Of a stretch of 64,000 nt of DNA, positions 24,121 to 34,500 are shown one piece after another (the stretch's first letter is position 1; every line of letters begins with the position of its first letter). The notes under the pieces are model-generated. The model did not search any database and was not told where the DNA came from. It saw nothing but the letters and a program-made list of their open reading frames with translations. Source of the DNA: Mytilus californianus (Eukaryota > Mollusca > Bivalvia > Mytilida > Mytilidae); the NCBI RefSeq assembly GCF_021869535.1, contig NW_026262690.1:64302995-64366994 (forward strand). Reading direction: 5' to 3'. A program made the position numbers and the translations under genes.

Positions 24121-24840
24121 GTATATATATATATATGTTGCTGTAAAATGATATTGGAGATTTTAACTGCTGCTGTGGGGTTTAATAAGATTATTTTAAG
24201 ATCGAGCCGCTTCGAGCATACATGGACTTTGCAGTGGCGTACATTCTTGAACAAACAGTTTAAATAACCTTATTTTATGGATTTTAACATTGTAATGAAC
24301 TAAAACCGATGAAACAAAACTATGTTAATCATTTTCATTCACATGCCACTGTATATAATATGATTTTTAATTAAAGTAAAATGCAACTCTACATTGTTAA
24401 AGATATAAACAAAAATTTGTATTTTACGGTCAGTATTTTTGGCACTGTTTTTTTTTATAAAGCAAACTGGTTTACGGATATACTTCAAATCTTTCTTTAT
24501 ATATAAGGGATTATTATAAATTCGCAATTCATAATTTGAAACAAGACTTAAATGTTTTTCTCCCCTTTTCTTTTAATTGAAACAAAATTTAATTGGTGCA
24601 TTGCACAAAACGTGTCTGTCTACTTTCCTACTGTTTATGAAGCTGTGGTGTGAATTCTAATAAAATTCAACCGCTGATCATATGAGTGTACGAAGGCCTG
24701 GTTTCTGTATCAGCAGATTAGGTAATTTAAGCTTGGTTTCAGTAATTATACACTTAGTCTTCAAAACCTTTTACTTGTAATGATTTTAACTGTATGTTTC
24801 ACAACGTGCCTATGGTTGTTCCACTGATCGAGATTACATT
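24121..24840. other. Unannotated spacer
   Basis: A short TA run occurs at 24122-24137. A 62-codon minus frame (24339-24527) has no motif. Nothing else was seen. Confidence 0.35.
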
Positions 24841-25085
24841 AACTCATCATAGATATTATACCAGTGACGCTAGAATCAAAAAGCCATATAAGTACGAAGT
24901 TGAAGAGACGAGTCAAAATTCCGCTAAGTTGATCTATTCCTGGGGTAGAAAATCATTAATATTTCGAAAAAATCAAAGTTTTGTAAACAGTTGATTTATA
25001 ATTATGACCATATCAATGATAATTCATGTCAACACAGAAGTGCTGACTACTGGGCTGGTGATACTTAACGAGGGAGGTTGAGTAG
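24841..25085 (-). mobile_element. Family 1 SINE-like element with the hammerhead deleted
   Basis: On the minus strand the head 'ccagcccagtagtcagcact' and 'tctgtgttgacatgaat' is followed by a body ('actttgattttttcgaaata', 'actcgtctcttcaacttcgt', 'acttatatggctttttgatt') and 'agcgtcactgg', the start of the ribozyme. It then jumps to the tail 'atctatgatgagtt'. About 40 bp carrying the rest of the hammerhead is missing. This copy gives the order of head, body and tail for the family. Confidence 0.65.
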
Positions 25086-25439
25086 AATAAAACTAGTTTC
25101 ACCCCGCCACAAATCATGTCCATTTTATTTACTGTCTAAAGTCAGGAACCTCTTTACTGTTCGCCTTTAATTATACTATGGTGTTTTTATTCTTTCCATG
25201 AATTTGACAGATTTTGCGTAGTGTTTGTAAGATTTATTCATGTTTTGTCTTGACTGGAGACGGTTAAGTGATAGCAATTATTTGCCTGTTGTTGCAATCT
25301 GATTAAAATTCAGATCTATCGTAACTCGATTATAATTACTCATCGAAGTGAGCATAACGAAATCAAAGATCTATATTTTAATTAAATTCAACTGTTGAAG
25401 ACAGTAAGATTTACAAATACAGAAACGTAAAAATCCTCA

Positions 25440-25520
25440 TGGTACAATATAAAAATAAGGAGATGTGGTATGATTGCCAATGAGACAACTATCCACCAAA
25501 GTTCAAATAAAGTGACAAGT
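25440..25520 (-). repeat. Type A interspersed repeat, 3' end fragment
   Basis: 'aataaggagatgtggtatga', then 'ttgccaatgagacaacta', is the reverse complement of the type A 3' end. It abuts a type B repeat in the opposite orientation. Confidence 0.7.
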
Positions 25521-25665
25521 AGTACAAGTGTAGCTGAAGCCTGACTCCGGGTGGGGGATTTTCTCGCAGTGTTGAAGACCCATTGGTAGCCTTGGGCTGT
25601 TTTCTGCTCTTTGGTTAGATTATTGTCTCTTTGACACATAGCCCGTTTCCATTTTCAATTTTATA
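25521..25665 (+). repeat. Type B interspersed repeat
   Basis: 'tagctgaagcctgactccgg', 'gtgttgaagacccattggta', 'gctgttttctgctctttggt' and 'tctctttgacacatag' match the copy at 3595-3825. An 83-codon antisense frame here is a shadow of the repeat. Confidence 0.75.
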
Positions 25666-25734
25666 AGCTCGCATACTGCTTTAAATTTAACTTGGTTCGG
25701 CATTTTCAACATAATCAGAGTCCTAACACAATAT

Positions 25735-25860
25735 CGCATGTTATTTTATTTGGCTTTTTTAACTTTTTTTTTATTCGAGCATCACTGATGAGTCTTTTGT
25801 AGACGAAACGTGCGTCTGGCGCAAATAAAAAAAATAAATCCTGGTATCTATGATGAGTTT
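25735..25860 (+). mobile_element. Family 1 SINE-like element, 3' part with hammerhead ribozyme
   Basis: 'atttggcttttttaact', a T-run, the ribozyme (25779-25822) and the tail 'aaatcctggtatctatgatg' then 'agttta'. The tail matches 35895-35930 (minus) and 24841-24858 (minus). The body and head are lost or too diverged to see. Confidence 0.7.
25779..25822 (+). ncRNA. Type I hammerhead ribozyme, most complete copy
   Basis: Order: stem I 5' arm GCATCA (25779-25784), core CTGATGA (25785-25791), stem II GTCT (25792-25795) with loop TTTGT and AGAC (25801-25804), GAA (25805-25807), and a minimal stem III AC/GT (25808-25809, 25814-25815) closed by loop GTGC. Then come the cleavage base C (25816) and stem I 3' arm TGGCGC (25817-25822). 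Stem I pairs five of six positions including one G-T. All core bases of the hammerhead consensus are present and the cleavage triplet is GTC. Such minimal type I forms are known from metazoan retrozymes and Penelope-like elements. A two-base-pair stem III usually works best as a dimer (family knowledge). Confidence 0.75.
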
Positions 25861-26172
25861 ATTTATGTTACAAGTGCTTACATGTTTTTCACTCAGGATG
25901 TTCTACTTACCTCCATGGGCAACTGACTGCCATACATGTCAGAAATGAAAGATGTTTGATCATTCTGTAAGAAGATCATGTACTAGTATTTGAACATTTG
26001 TCATCTATTGGCGTTTGCATCCTTTCATACAAAGCCATTAAAATGTCAATGTAATATAAAATAGAAACAATGCAATTCATTATGATTAATTTTTATCTGA
26101 AGCACTCGTTTTTTAGCCCCTTTAGTCCTCTTCACAAAAAAATTTTACGACTTTAATTTGTCGCAAATTATA
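25861..26172. other. Unannotated spacer
   Basis: No feature seen. Confidence 0.35.
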
Positions 26173-27165
26173 CAAAAAGGTTCATGACTAACGAATATTT
26201 TTTCTCTTTAGATTTTTTGTGAAATAGATCGCAGCAAACAATAGTAGAAAATTTGATTAATATCTTTAAAAAGTAACATAGAAGTGCTTATTTGCAGTCC
26301 ACAATACGAGTACGTGATAAATGAAACAGCTATCTGTGGAATCTAATAGCGAACACAACACGAAACTTCGGCTTAGTCAATATGAGCTGTGAAAAAAATC
26401 ACCGCAAATTAATAAAGGTTTGCTCGTGGCCAAAAACTGTGTCAGACAGATGTTGAACGTTCACAGTTATTACTACTTTGTTCAACCCAGTAGTCCAATT
26501 ACTGAAAAGGGTGCATGCGAACGATGATGAGGAAAGAAAAATCAAAAATATTTGAAAAAGTAAAGGCTAGTATAAAATAGAAAATGGTTTTCAGGAAATT
26601 GGCTATGAACATGTGGCGGGGGGAAATATTGTGAACAAGTTGACATAAGCATAATTATCTATTTGATGATATTTAATTTGTTGTAGGCTATACTGAAAGG
26701 TTCATGACAAACGAGTTTTTTTTTTCTCTTAAGATATATTGTGAAATGGATCGCAGCGAACAATAGTAGAAAATTTGATTAATTTCTTTAAAAAGTAACA
26801 TAGAAGTATTTATTTGCAGTCCACGTTACGAGTACGTGATAAATGAAACAGCTATCTGTGGAATCGAACTACAAACACAACCCGAAACTTCGGCTTAGTC
26901 AATATGAGCTGTGAAAAAAAAATCACCGAAACGTTCACAGTTAGTATTACTATGTTCAACCCAGTAGTCCAATCACTGACAAGGGTGCACGCGTACGATG
27001 GCGAAGAAAAGTAAAGTAAAAAATATTTGAAGAAGTACAGGCCAGTAAAAAATAGAAATTTTTTTTTCTGGAAATTGGCTATGTACATATGGCGGGAGAA
27101 ACTATTATGGACAAGTTGACTTATGCATAGTTTTTCTATTTGTCAATATTCCCAACTTTGATTAT
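26173..27165. repeat. Tandem duplication, period about 522 bp
   Basis: Copy 1 is about 26173-26694 and copy 2 about 26695-27165. Shared blocks: 'gcagtccac' then 'gagtacgtgataaatgaaac', 'agctatctgtggaat', 'gaaacttcggcttagtcaat' and 'caacccagtagtccaat'. Copy 2 lacks about 40 bp ('taataaaggtttgctcgtgg' and following). A diverged, reversed fragment of the same unit lies at 29090-29200. Confidence 0.85.
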
Positions 27166-27261
27166 CCATTTATATCTAGTTTTACCCTTATATTATACTT
27201 ATCTTGCTATATTGAATACATTTTTTATATGGTTCAGTGAACCAAGAATCTCCATGTTGGT

Positions 27262-28370
27262 TCTTTGATTTTTACTCACTTCTGATTATTGGACAAACTA
27301 CTTTTCTGAATAGTTGTTTTTAATAGCTGATTCTGGCTAGTTTGATCTTGTTTGTTTTATTATATATATTGTGATTTTTGTCTATATTGTAAATGCGGAA
27401 TAGGTTTGACGAGAAGCAACATTATGAGCCGTAGCCAGCAGTAAAAGGTATTCATCATTTCAAAGTTTTTCAAATTAATCTATGGTTACAAGTTTTCGTC
27501 TTAAACATTTCACTTAGATTCGCTGACTTTCTATTTTCTTATTTGCCTGTAATTAACTTTCAATGCTGCATACGAGTAGTTTTTTGTTAAGTCGCATAAA
27601 AAAGTAAAATAGCAAAATTACCGAACTCCAAGGAAAATTCAAAACGGAAAGTTCTTTATAAATGGCAAAATCAAAAGCTCAAACACATCAAAACGAATGG
27701 AAAACAACTGTCATATTCCTGACTTTGTACAGGCATTTCCTCATGTAGAAAATGGTGGATTAAACCTGGGTTTATAGCTAGCTTAACCTCTCACTTGTTT
27801 GACAGTTGCATAGGTTTCCATTATATTGACAACAATGTGTGAACAAAACAAACAGACATAATAGGTAAAATTGTCAAAAATTGGGATACAGCAGTCAACA
27901 TTGTGTTATAATCTTAATCACTACAAAACATAATCGATTTACTTAAGTGAACAATTTTCATTTTTTTTTTTTGCATTGCTTAACAAAGTGTTTACATTTA
28001 GAGTTGTTATTTAACTGTATTTCACATTAAAATATATTTGCAATTTCGTAATTAATTATAATATACAATTTTGCTACAAAATAATTTTTCCTATGCATTT
28101 ATTTGTAAAGTAATCATTTATGTGTCATTATCTGTATATTTGAGATCTGTCATTGATTTCTTAATTATATTTAATAAACTATTTGAACGTTCCGCATTCA
28201 ATTCATCAAAAGCCTTGTTCCACCTGGTCACAACTGTTTACTCCGTTGTTTATAGACTTGCTGCTAAAAGTCTCTTTTGCGACTATTGTTGAGTTCTCGT
28301 TTACATATTTAGTCGAGATATCGGGTACTTAATGAAACTAGATGTACTACAGGCAAAGCTCAATTCATCA
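27262..28370 (+). repeat. Left arm of a large inverted duplication
   Basis: This arm matches the reverse complement of 33230-33873. Shared strings include 'ttattggacaaact', 'tctgaatagttgttt', 'ttctggctagtttga', 'tgttccgcattc' variants, 'cacctggtcacaactgttta' and 'ctccgt'. The left arm is longer mainly because a separate repeat (about 27595-27925) sits inside it. The spacer between the arms is about 4.9 kb. No transposase frame was found in the arms. Confidence 0.8.
27595..27925 (+). mobile_element. Type C interspersed repeat inserted in the left inverted arm
   Basis: Starts near 'aaaattaccgaactccaagg', runs through 'aaaacggaaagttctt', 'aatggcaaaatcaaaagctc' and 'ttcctgactttgtacaggca', and ends near 'cagcagtcaacattgtg'. 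It has no counterpart in the right arm (33230-33873), where the flanking sequence is continuous, so it inserted after the inverted duplication formed. From memory it resembles a common bivalve repeat. Confidence 0.65.
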
Positions 28371-28494
28371 ACAGTAGGGTTTTCTCTTATTCCTCCTGGT
28401 CACACTATCAAACAAGCAAATTAGAAAACAAAGGTTCTGCTGCTGTGGTTTGAACTCAAAACACATTCTTTTTTAATTTTCGGTTCATTTTGCA

Positions 28495-28750
28495 TCATAA
28501 AACACTACTGGGTCGATACCACTGCTAGTGGAGATTTACTCCCCGAGGTTATTACCAACCCAGTAGTAAGCACTTCTGTGTTGAGATGACATTTTATTGA
28601 TTCGTTTGATAGGTTTTAAATGCTATTAAACTTCGTACCTGATTTAGCCTTTTTAATTTTTTTTTCTCGAGCGTCACTGGTGAGTCTTTTGTATACGAAA
28701 CGCTCGTCTGGCGTACAAAATCATAAACCTGTTATCTTTGAGGAGTTCTT
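28495..28750 (+). mobile_element. Family 1 SINE-like element, internally deleted, with mutated hammerhead
   Basis: Head 'actactgggtcgataccact' and 'agtagtaagcacttctgtgt', short body, then ribozyme (28671-28714) and tail 'aaaatcataaacctgttat'. The head has 'gggtcgatacc', one base off an RNA polymerase III B box (GGTTCGANNCC). That would suit a tRNA-derived SINE, but no A box was found. Confidence 0.65.
28671..28714 (+). ncRNA. Hammerhead ribozyme relic
   Basis: Stem I arms gcgtca and tggcgt still pair at all six positions, counting two G-T pairs. The core is ctggtga (A to G at a required position) and stem II is gtct/atac with one mismatch. The cleavage triplet gtc is kept. Self-cleavage is unlikely. 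Confidence 0.6.
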
Positions 28751-29989
28751 TTGATCTTTTTTTGTCATAAATCAGGTCGTTGGTTTTTCCGTTTGAATTG
28801 TTTCACATTTTATTTTACTTCTGCATTTCGTTTATATCATTTAGCAAAAAAAACCCCGAAATTTTAGGAACTTGACACAGATGTAGTTCATAAAATAGAA
28901 TGGTATGAGGAAACCAACTCTTACAGTAATAAGAGAACTGTTAGAAAATACATTTTTTCACAAACGTTTTCTCTTTCCAAATGATGATGATTTACATTGT
29001 GTGACAAAGTTATATTACCTGTGAAAGTTGCAATCATCGGTTTGACGCGTTGTTTTTCTCTTTAGATCATAATAATTGACAGTGATTTTTATTGACAGTA
29101 CATATTGACTAAGCTGAAGTTTCGGATTGTGTTCGTTGTTCGATTCAACGTATAGTGTTACATTTATCACGTTATCGAATCGTGGACTGGAAGCAACAGC
29201 TTACAGGTTAACTTTAAAAGAAATTCATGATATTGACTATTAAACAACCGGAGAGATGCAGAGTTAAAATTCAGAACAATCTGAGACTGAACTTTATCTT
29301 GTTTCTGTTAAATTTATTCATAACGTTTATAAAGACTCAGGAAGGTTTGGTCTAAGAGCTTGACACATTGTATAGACACCTGTCTAATGTTGTATGCTGC
29401 CTTTTAGAGATCTTTTGGTTGTTTACATATACACAACGGTTCCTTTTTTCATTGTAATTATTGGTCCATTTAAATCCCTCAATTCTTTTGAAAATGTCTA
29501 CGTCGAATAAGGTTTCTTACAACTGTTCTTTAATTGTTGAATGATTTCTCGTCAAGCAAATTCCAGCAAGTGTACATTGCACTTTTAAGTTTGTGGTATC
29601 CTTGATATAGTCTAGATTTCTTTCTAAGAGAACTACATATAAATGCGTTGGATTGTTTATGCCCCGTGTGCAATAGTAGTGTGGCATTACGTTCTTGATC
29701 TGTCAGTAAAAGATTAAAGATTTTGGTCAATGTAGTTTACCATGAATTTGTAGTCATATCAACTTGAAAATTAGTACACATGATCATTATAATGTGAGCT
29801 TTTAGATTACTAGTTTATGCCGACTTACGGATTGATCCCGATTTCGCTTCTCACTGAACAAGAAAATGATAGCTTAGTGCAAACATGGTTTGGACGCATA
29901 TTCTTGTTTCAATGAATTTTGTACCTTTTGATTTTGTCCCCAACTTTGAACAAGGATATACGCTGACATCAATTATAATCAAAACCTGG
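28751..29989. other. Spacer with a reversed fragment of the 26-27 kb unit
   Basis: About 29090-29200, read on the minus strand, matches the duplicated unit at 26.2-27.2 kb ('cgtgataaatg', 'aacacaa', 'gaaacttc' and 'gcttagtcaatatg'). A 66-codon minus frame at 29530-29730 has no motif. Nothing else was seen. Confidence 0.5.
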
Positions 29990-30658
29990 GGTGGTGTTCT
30001 CGAAGCTATCTTAGGATTAGAACGTGTCCTAAGACCATCTTATGACAAGTCTTTGTCCTAAGTCGTGTTCTCGAAGCTCTCTTAACTTAGGATATATCAC
30101 ATTTTTCGTCCTAACTTTAGGACACCTAATTAGGTGTCTTAAGATCATCATATCTTCATCCTAACTTTGTGCATGCTTTTTCTCTATTTTTTACGTGAAG
30201 ATGAACATGAAATGAAACGCACCATCGGTTATTAACTCGTTTAAAGAATTTGTGCACGATTTTAAACTTTGAACTTCGTGTTTTACGATACGATGACACT
30301 ACGAATTCAATATTTTCATTTCAAAACAAATTGTTTTCCAGTTTAAATCACAATCCTATTTGATATTATTTTATAATTACATTTGAAATCATGCAATTAA
30401 TTAAATACATGTAATTTTAAAATTTCGTAAACAATTTTATTAATTGGTTTCGTCTTTGATAAATGTTTTATCAATCAATTACTTTAACTATTTAAAATTT
30501 CGGACATAGGATATGTTTAGGACGTCCTTACATAAGATGCGTCTGAGATAGCATCGAGACACAACTTAAGAGTGTCCTAAGATGATCCTAAGTCCATCCT
30601 AAAATTGGTCTTATAAATGACTTAGGACGAATCTTAGGATACTTTCGAGAACACCACC
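29990..30658. mobile_element. MITE with nested terminal inverted repeats, flanked by CCTGG
   Basis: The ends 'ggtggtgttctcgaa' (from 29990) and 'ttcgagaacaccacc' (to 30658) are perfect inverted repeats, and 'atcttaggat' follows them inside. The pentamer CCTGG flanks both ends (29985-29989 and 30659-30663). A second, related pair of inverted ends lies inside: 'tcgtgttctcgaagctctct' near 30063 and its counterpart near 30549-30567. Many 'cctaag' and 'cttagga' submotifs occur at both ends. There is no coding frame. Superfamily unknown. Confidence 0.8.
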
Positions 30659-30663
30659 CCTGG

Positions 30664-31460
30664 ATAACAGTACCGGAATGTTACAACAATTTCAACTTAA
30701 ATTGAACTTAAATTGATCAATATGTTGCATTTTCAATTTTGAAGAGTTTCAGTTTTGACTTTTAATAGAATGAATGCATACGAGTTGGCGTCAAAAGATC
30801 CGCCTTAAAGGTCACTTATCTGGACGACTTTAATAATACGACATACTAATTTACAAAACTATGCAAATGGTGAGAAGAAAGTTTAACCCGTGTTTGCTTT
30901 TGATGCGTCATCACCTTAAAAGTTAAATGTTAAAACAACCTACAACAAATATAAACATAAGAATATAATTGTATGATATGCTAACTAAATGTAAATTAAT
31001 TGTAAATAAAAAAAATAGTTACTCGTCAATCAAAATATGACATGTTGAACGCCCTTAGATATGACCCACTCCATCTACTGTTCATATTTGGCTTTTTTTC
31101 AACAGAAATCTAGTATCATTTTAAAAACCACAAGATATATCTATAAATAATTCTACATTGTAAAACCACTGCCTTACCACAGCTTCACAATAAAAAAAAC
31201 ATACAAATAATATATTAAAAAAACTTTAACAGTATTGCGTGGGTGTCTTTGTGTCCTTCTACTAAGCATGGTGTTGTTCTTTCGACGTCGATATACGATT
31301 CTGATTTCTGATTTAAAACATTGTTTGCATAATTTTCGTTTTAAATATATAAATAAAAGAAATAACAGCTTTAACAAACTGGATCGACTACACGCACATC
31401 TCTCCTAATTTATTTGTAGAAACTATTTAACTAGGAGTATAACATGAGATAATGAAAGGA
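30664..31460. other. Unannotated spacer
   Basis: A 67-codon minus frame (31174-31377) has no motif. Nothing recognised. Confidence 0.35.
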
Positions 31461-31669
31461 GAAGGTCCGATAAGGGCTTATTTTGGCCTAAAATTTGAAG
31501 TACATCTGATGAAAGATTTTTGACATTTTTTAAACCCTAAAGTGTCTTCTTCAGTCGATTCAATTAGTTTATGTAAAAGATTTGAACTGATTTGGTCATT
31601 AAAGACGCCTAAATTCAAGCTTAAACATGAAATACTATCAAATATGCCACAAAAAGTCACTTTTCAGAT

Positions 31670-31809
31670 GGTTTTTGTCTCAAATGGAAGTGGCCGCATT
31701 CGTGCTCAGTCTCAACCTTTATATATGTTATGTATCATCATCAATACAACTTAGATTTAAATATTAAGACTGAACAAAAGTGCGGTCACTTCTATTTTAG
31801 ACAAAAACC
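31670..31809. repeat. Inverted repeat with 43-bp arms
   Basis: Arm 1 (31670-31712, 'ggtttttgtctcaaatggaa' to 'ctcagtct') and arm 2 (31767-31809, 'agactgaacaaaagtgcggt' to 'gacaaaaacc') are imperfect reverse complements around a 54-nt spacer. Open frames on either strand here (31478-31754) are explained by the repeat. Confidence 0.75.
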
Positions 31810-32370
31810 GTCTTAAAATTAGTACAAATGCTAAAATTGTGAAGATTTCAGTAATTTTGCATGCATTAATGATGCTAGTACCTGATGAATGTGCGGTGTA
31901 ATGTCAAAAACAGCCCATATTAATGTAACAAAAGTATTCTACTTTGCAATATATAGCTAAAAATTTTTGAAATGCAATATTTGAGGGACAAAAAGGGGTC
32001 TTACCGAGCCTACTCCTTTGAGGATTTTTCCAAGTCGCTTTACTATTGCTAGTTATTTCATATACTATTATGTAACTTCCCGCTTTTTGACGTGAGTAGC
32101 ATAAAGTGATGTCTGTCCTTCTGTTCGTTCTTCCATCCAACCTTTTTTATCCGCTACTGATCCTGAACCGCTTGACAGATTTTGGTGAATATTTTACAGA
32201 ATCTTATACACTTATTGTGTGATTTTGTGAGTTTACTTTTGCATGACATGCATCTCCGCACACTGCAGTACACATTCGTATCCACTTCTTTTCTTAAACA
32301 CCTAATCTAAATTTAATCAAACTTTCTCAAAATCTTCATCATATAATGCATCTCCAATTCCGTTATTTTT
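31810..32370. repeat. Probable interspersed repeat with tgtctgtcc-type segment
   Basis: 'gatgtctgtccttctgttcg' followed by 'ccgctactgatcctgaacc' and 'gacagattttggtgaatatt' looks like the start of a common mollusc repeat (from memory). No second copy lies in this window, so boundaries are uncertain. Confidence 0.35.
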
Positions 32371-33192
32371 TAGCTCACCTGACCTGAAAGGTCAAGTGAG
32401 CTTTTCTCATCACTTTGCGTCCGTCGTCCGTCGTCCTGCGTCCTGCGTCCGTCGTCCGTCGTCCGTCGTCCGTAAACTTTTACAAAAATCTTCTCCTCTG
32501 AAACTACTGGGCCAAATGCACCCAAACTTAAACACAATCATCATTCAAGTATCTAGTTTTAAAAATGTGTCCGGTGACCCGGCCAACCAACCAAGATGGC
32601 CGCCATGGCTAAAAATAGAACATAGGGGTAAAATGTAGATTTTGGCTAATATCTCTGAAACCAAAGCATTGAGAGCAAATCTGACAGGATAAAATTGTTC
32701 ATTAGGTCAAGATCTATCTGCCCTGAAATTTTCAGACCAATCAGGCAACAGGTTGTTGGGTTGCTGCCCTTGAATTGGTAATTTTAAGAAAATTTTGCAG
32801 CTTTTGGTTATTATCTTGAATATTATTATAGATAGAGATAAACTGTAAACAACAATAATGTACAGCAAAGTAAGATCTACAAATAAGTCAACATGACCAA
32901 AATTGTCAATTGACCCCTTAAGGATTTATTGCCCTTTATAGTCAATTTTTTACAATTTTCATAAATTTTGTAAATTTTTGTAAATTTTTGCAAAATATTT
33001 TCCACTGTAACTACTGGGCCAAGTTCATTATAGATAGAGATAATAGTAAGGAGCAAGAATGTTCAGTAAAGTAAGATCTACAAACACATCACCATCACCA
33101 AAACACAATTTTGTCATGAATCCATCTGTGTCCTTTGTTTAATATGCACATAGACCAAGGTGAGCGACACAGGCTCTTTAGAGCCTCTAGTT
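32371..33192 (+). mobile_element. Non-autonomous element starting with an AGCTCAC palindrome and tccgtcg triplets
   Basis: It opens with the near-perfect palindrome 'agctcacctgacct', gaa, 'aggtcaagtgagct' (32373-32402). A region rich in 'cgtccgtcgtccgtcgtc' follows, then 'actactgggccaa' blocks repeated near 32505 and 33010. It closes with 'aggtgagcgacacaggctct', then 'ttagagcctctag', itself a small palindrome. It lacks a coding frame. From memory this is a very common mussel and scallop repeat. Confidence 0.7.
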
Positions 33193-33229
33193 TGTGTTCT
33201 CTTAGCACATAATGGACTTAGCAAGAGGT

Positions 33230-33873
33230 AAGGGTATCATTTTGTGAGCTTTGCAAGCAGTACCTCTAGTTTTGTTTAGTACTTGATGTCTCGACTGAAG
33301 ATGTGAACTGTAGAGCAGAAAGTCTACAAACTACGGAGTAAACAGTTGTGACCAGGTGATGAATTGAATGCGGAACTTTCAAATAGTTTATCAAATATAA
33401 TAAAGAAGCCAATGACAGATCAGAAATACACAGGCAATGACAAATGAATATAACTTTACAATTAAATGAATATATAATTTTGTAGGAAATAATTATATTA
33501 TGTTTAATTACACAATTACAAATATATAATAATGCGAAATACAGTCAAATGACAACTCTTAGACTAAATGTAAACAATTTCTAAATCAATGAAATTGAAA
33601 ACTATTCATTAAAGTAAGTTGATTATACGACTCAATAAAATAATATGCACAGTTGAAAGTTGATTACAGGAAAATACGAAAATACGAAAATATGAACATT
33701 ATAAAGTATGAAATATAATTAGGAATAATATGACTTATTCTTCATTGAGAATACAGACAAAAATCACAGTATGTATAATCAAAATAAAAGGTCAAACTAG
33801 CCAGAACCAGATAAAACAACTATTCAGAAGAGCAGTTTGTCCAATAGCCAGTAATGAGTAAAACCCAAAGAGT
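33230..33873 (-). repeat. Right arm of the large inverted duplication
   Basis: Reverse complement of 27262-28370 without the type C insertion. It ends within about 25 bp of a copy of the palindromic element at 33899. The 65-codon minus-strand frame (33792-33989) spans both repeats and is not a gene. Confidence 0.8.
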
Positions 33874-33898
33874 CTACACGCATATTTATACGGAAGCG

Positions 33899-33952
33899 TA
33901 TTTCCGTATATTGCAAACCTTTGCGAAATAACGCAATATAACGCAAACCTTA
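33899..33952. mobile_element. Short copy of the 20-bp palindrome element
   Basis: 'tacggaagcgtatttccgta' is a palindromic form of the element's conserved end. 'gcaaacctttgcgaaataac' and 'gcaatataacgcaaacctt' give about two copies of the 20-bp unit. See the full copies at 55633-57583. Confidence 0.75.
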
Positions 33953-34500
33953 TTATACAAAGCTTTACCATGAAATAACACACAGCCAATGGTAATGTAT
34001 CTTACTTTTGTACTTTTAAGTATTTTCCAATTAAATTTAATTCAAAGTTTTATTTCAAGTTGATATTTAGTAAACTACATAAACACAAGCTCTAGTGAGC
34101 TTTTTAACTCGACTGAATAACAATATATATATATTTCTCTAATTCTATGGAAATTTATCCCTTTCCGAACCCATTGTATAAAAAAATTTAATCAACGTGT
34201 GGTTGCCGGTGATCTCAAAAGATCATTGGATGATTTTAAGGGTCATAACCTTTTTAGCTAACTGGATGAATCAAAATATGCTAACAGGTGTTAATGAAAT
34301 TGACAACTTCGTGGAATGTGAAAGGCACTCGAAGGGGGTTTTCGTTTAACAAAAAAAGAAAAATTATTTTTTAATCATTAGAGAAACAGATTCTTACATA
34401 GTTACTTGCGGATTATCGGATTTATCCAATCTCGATAGTTAAATTATACTCGGACTTTAAAATTGATAATTTAACTATCTCTGGTATCAATGTAAGAATC
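33953..34500. other. Unannotated spacer
   Basis: A small TA-rich run lies near 34123-34135. It may include the far 3' end of the retroelement at 34501-35385. No feature supported. Confidence 0.35.
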
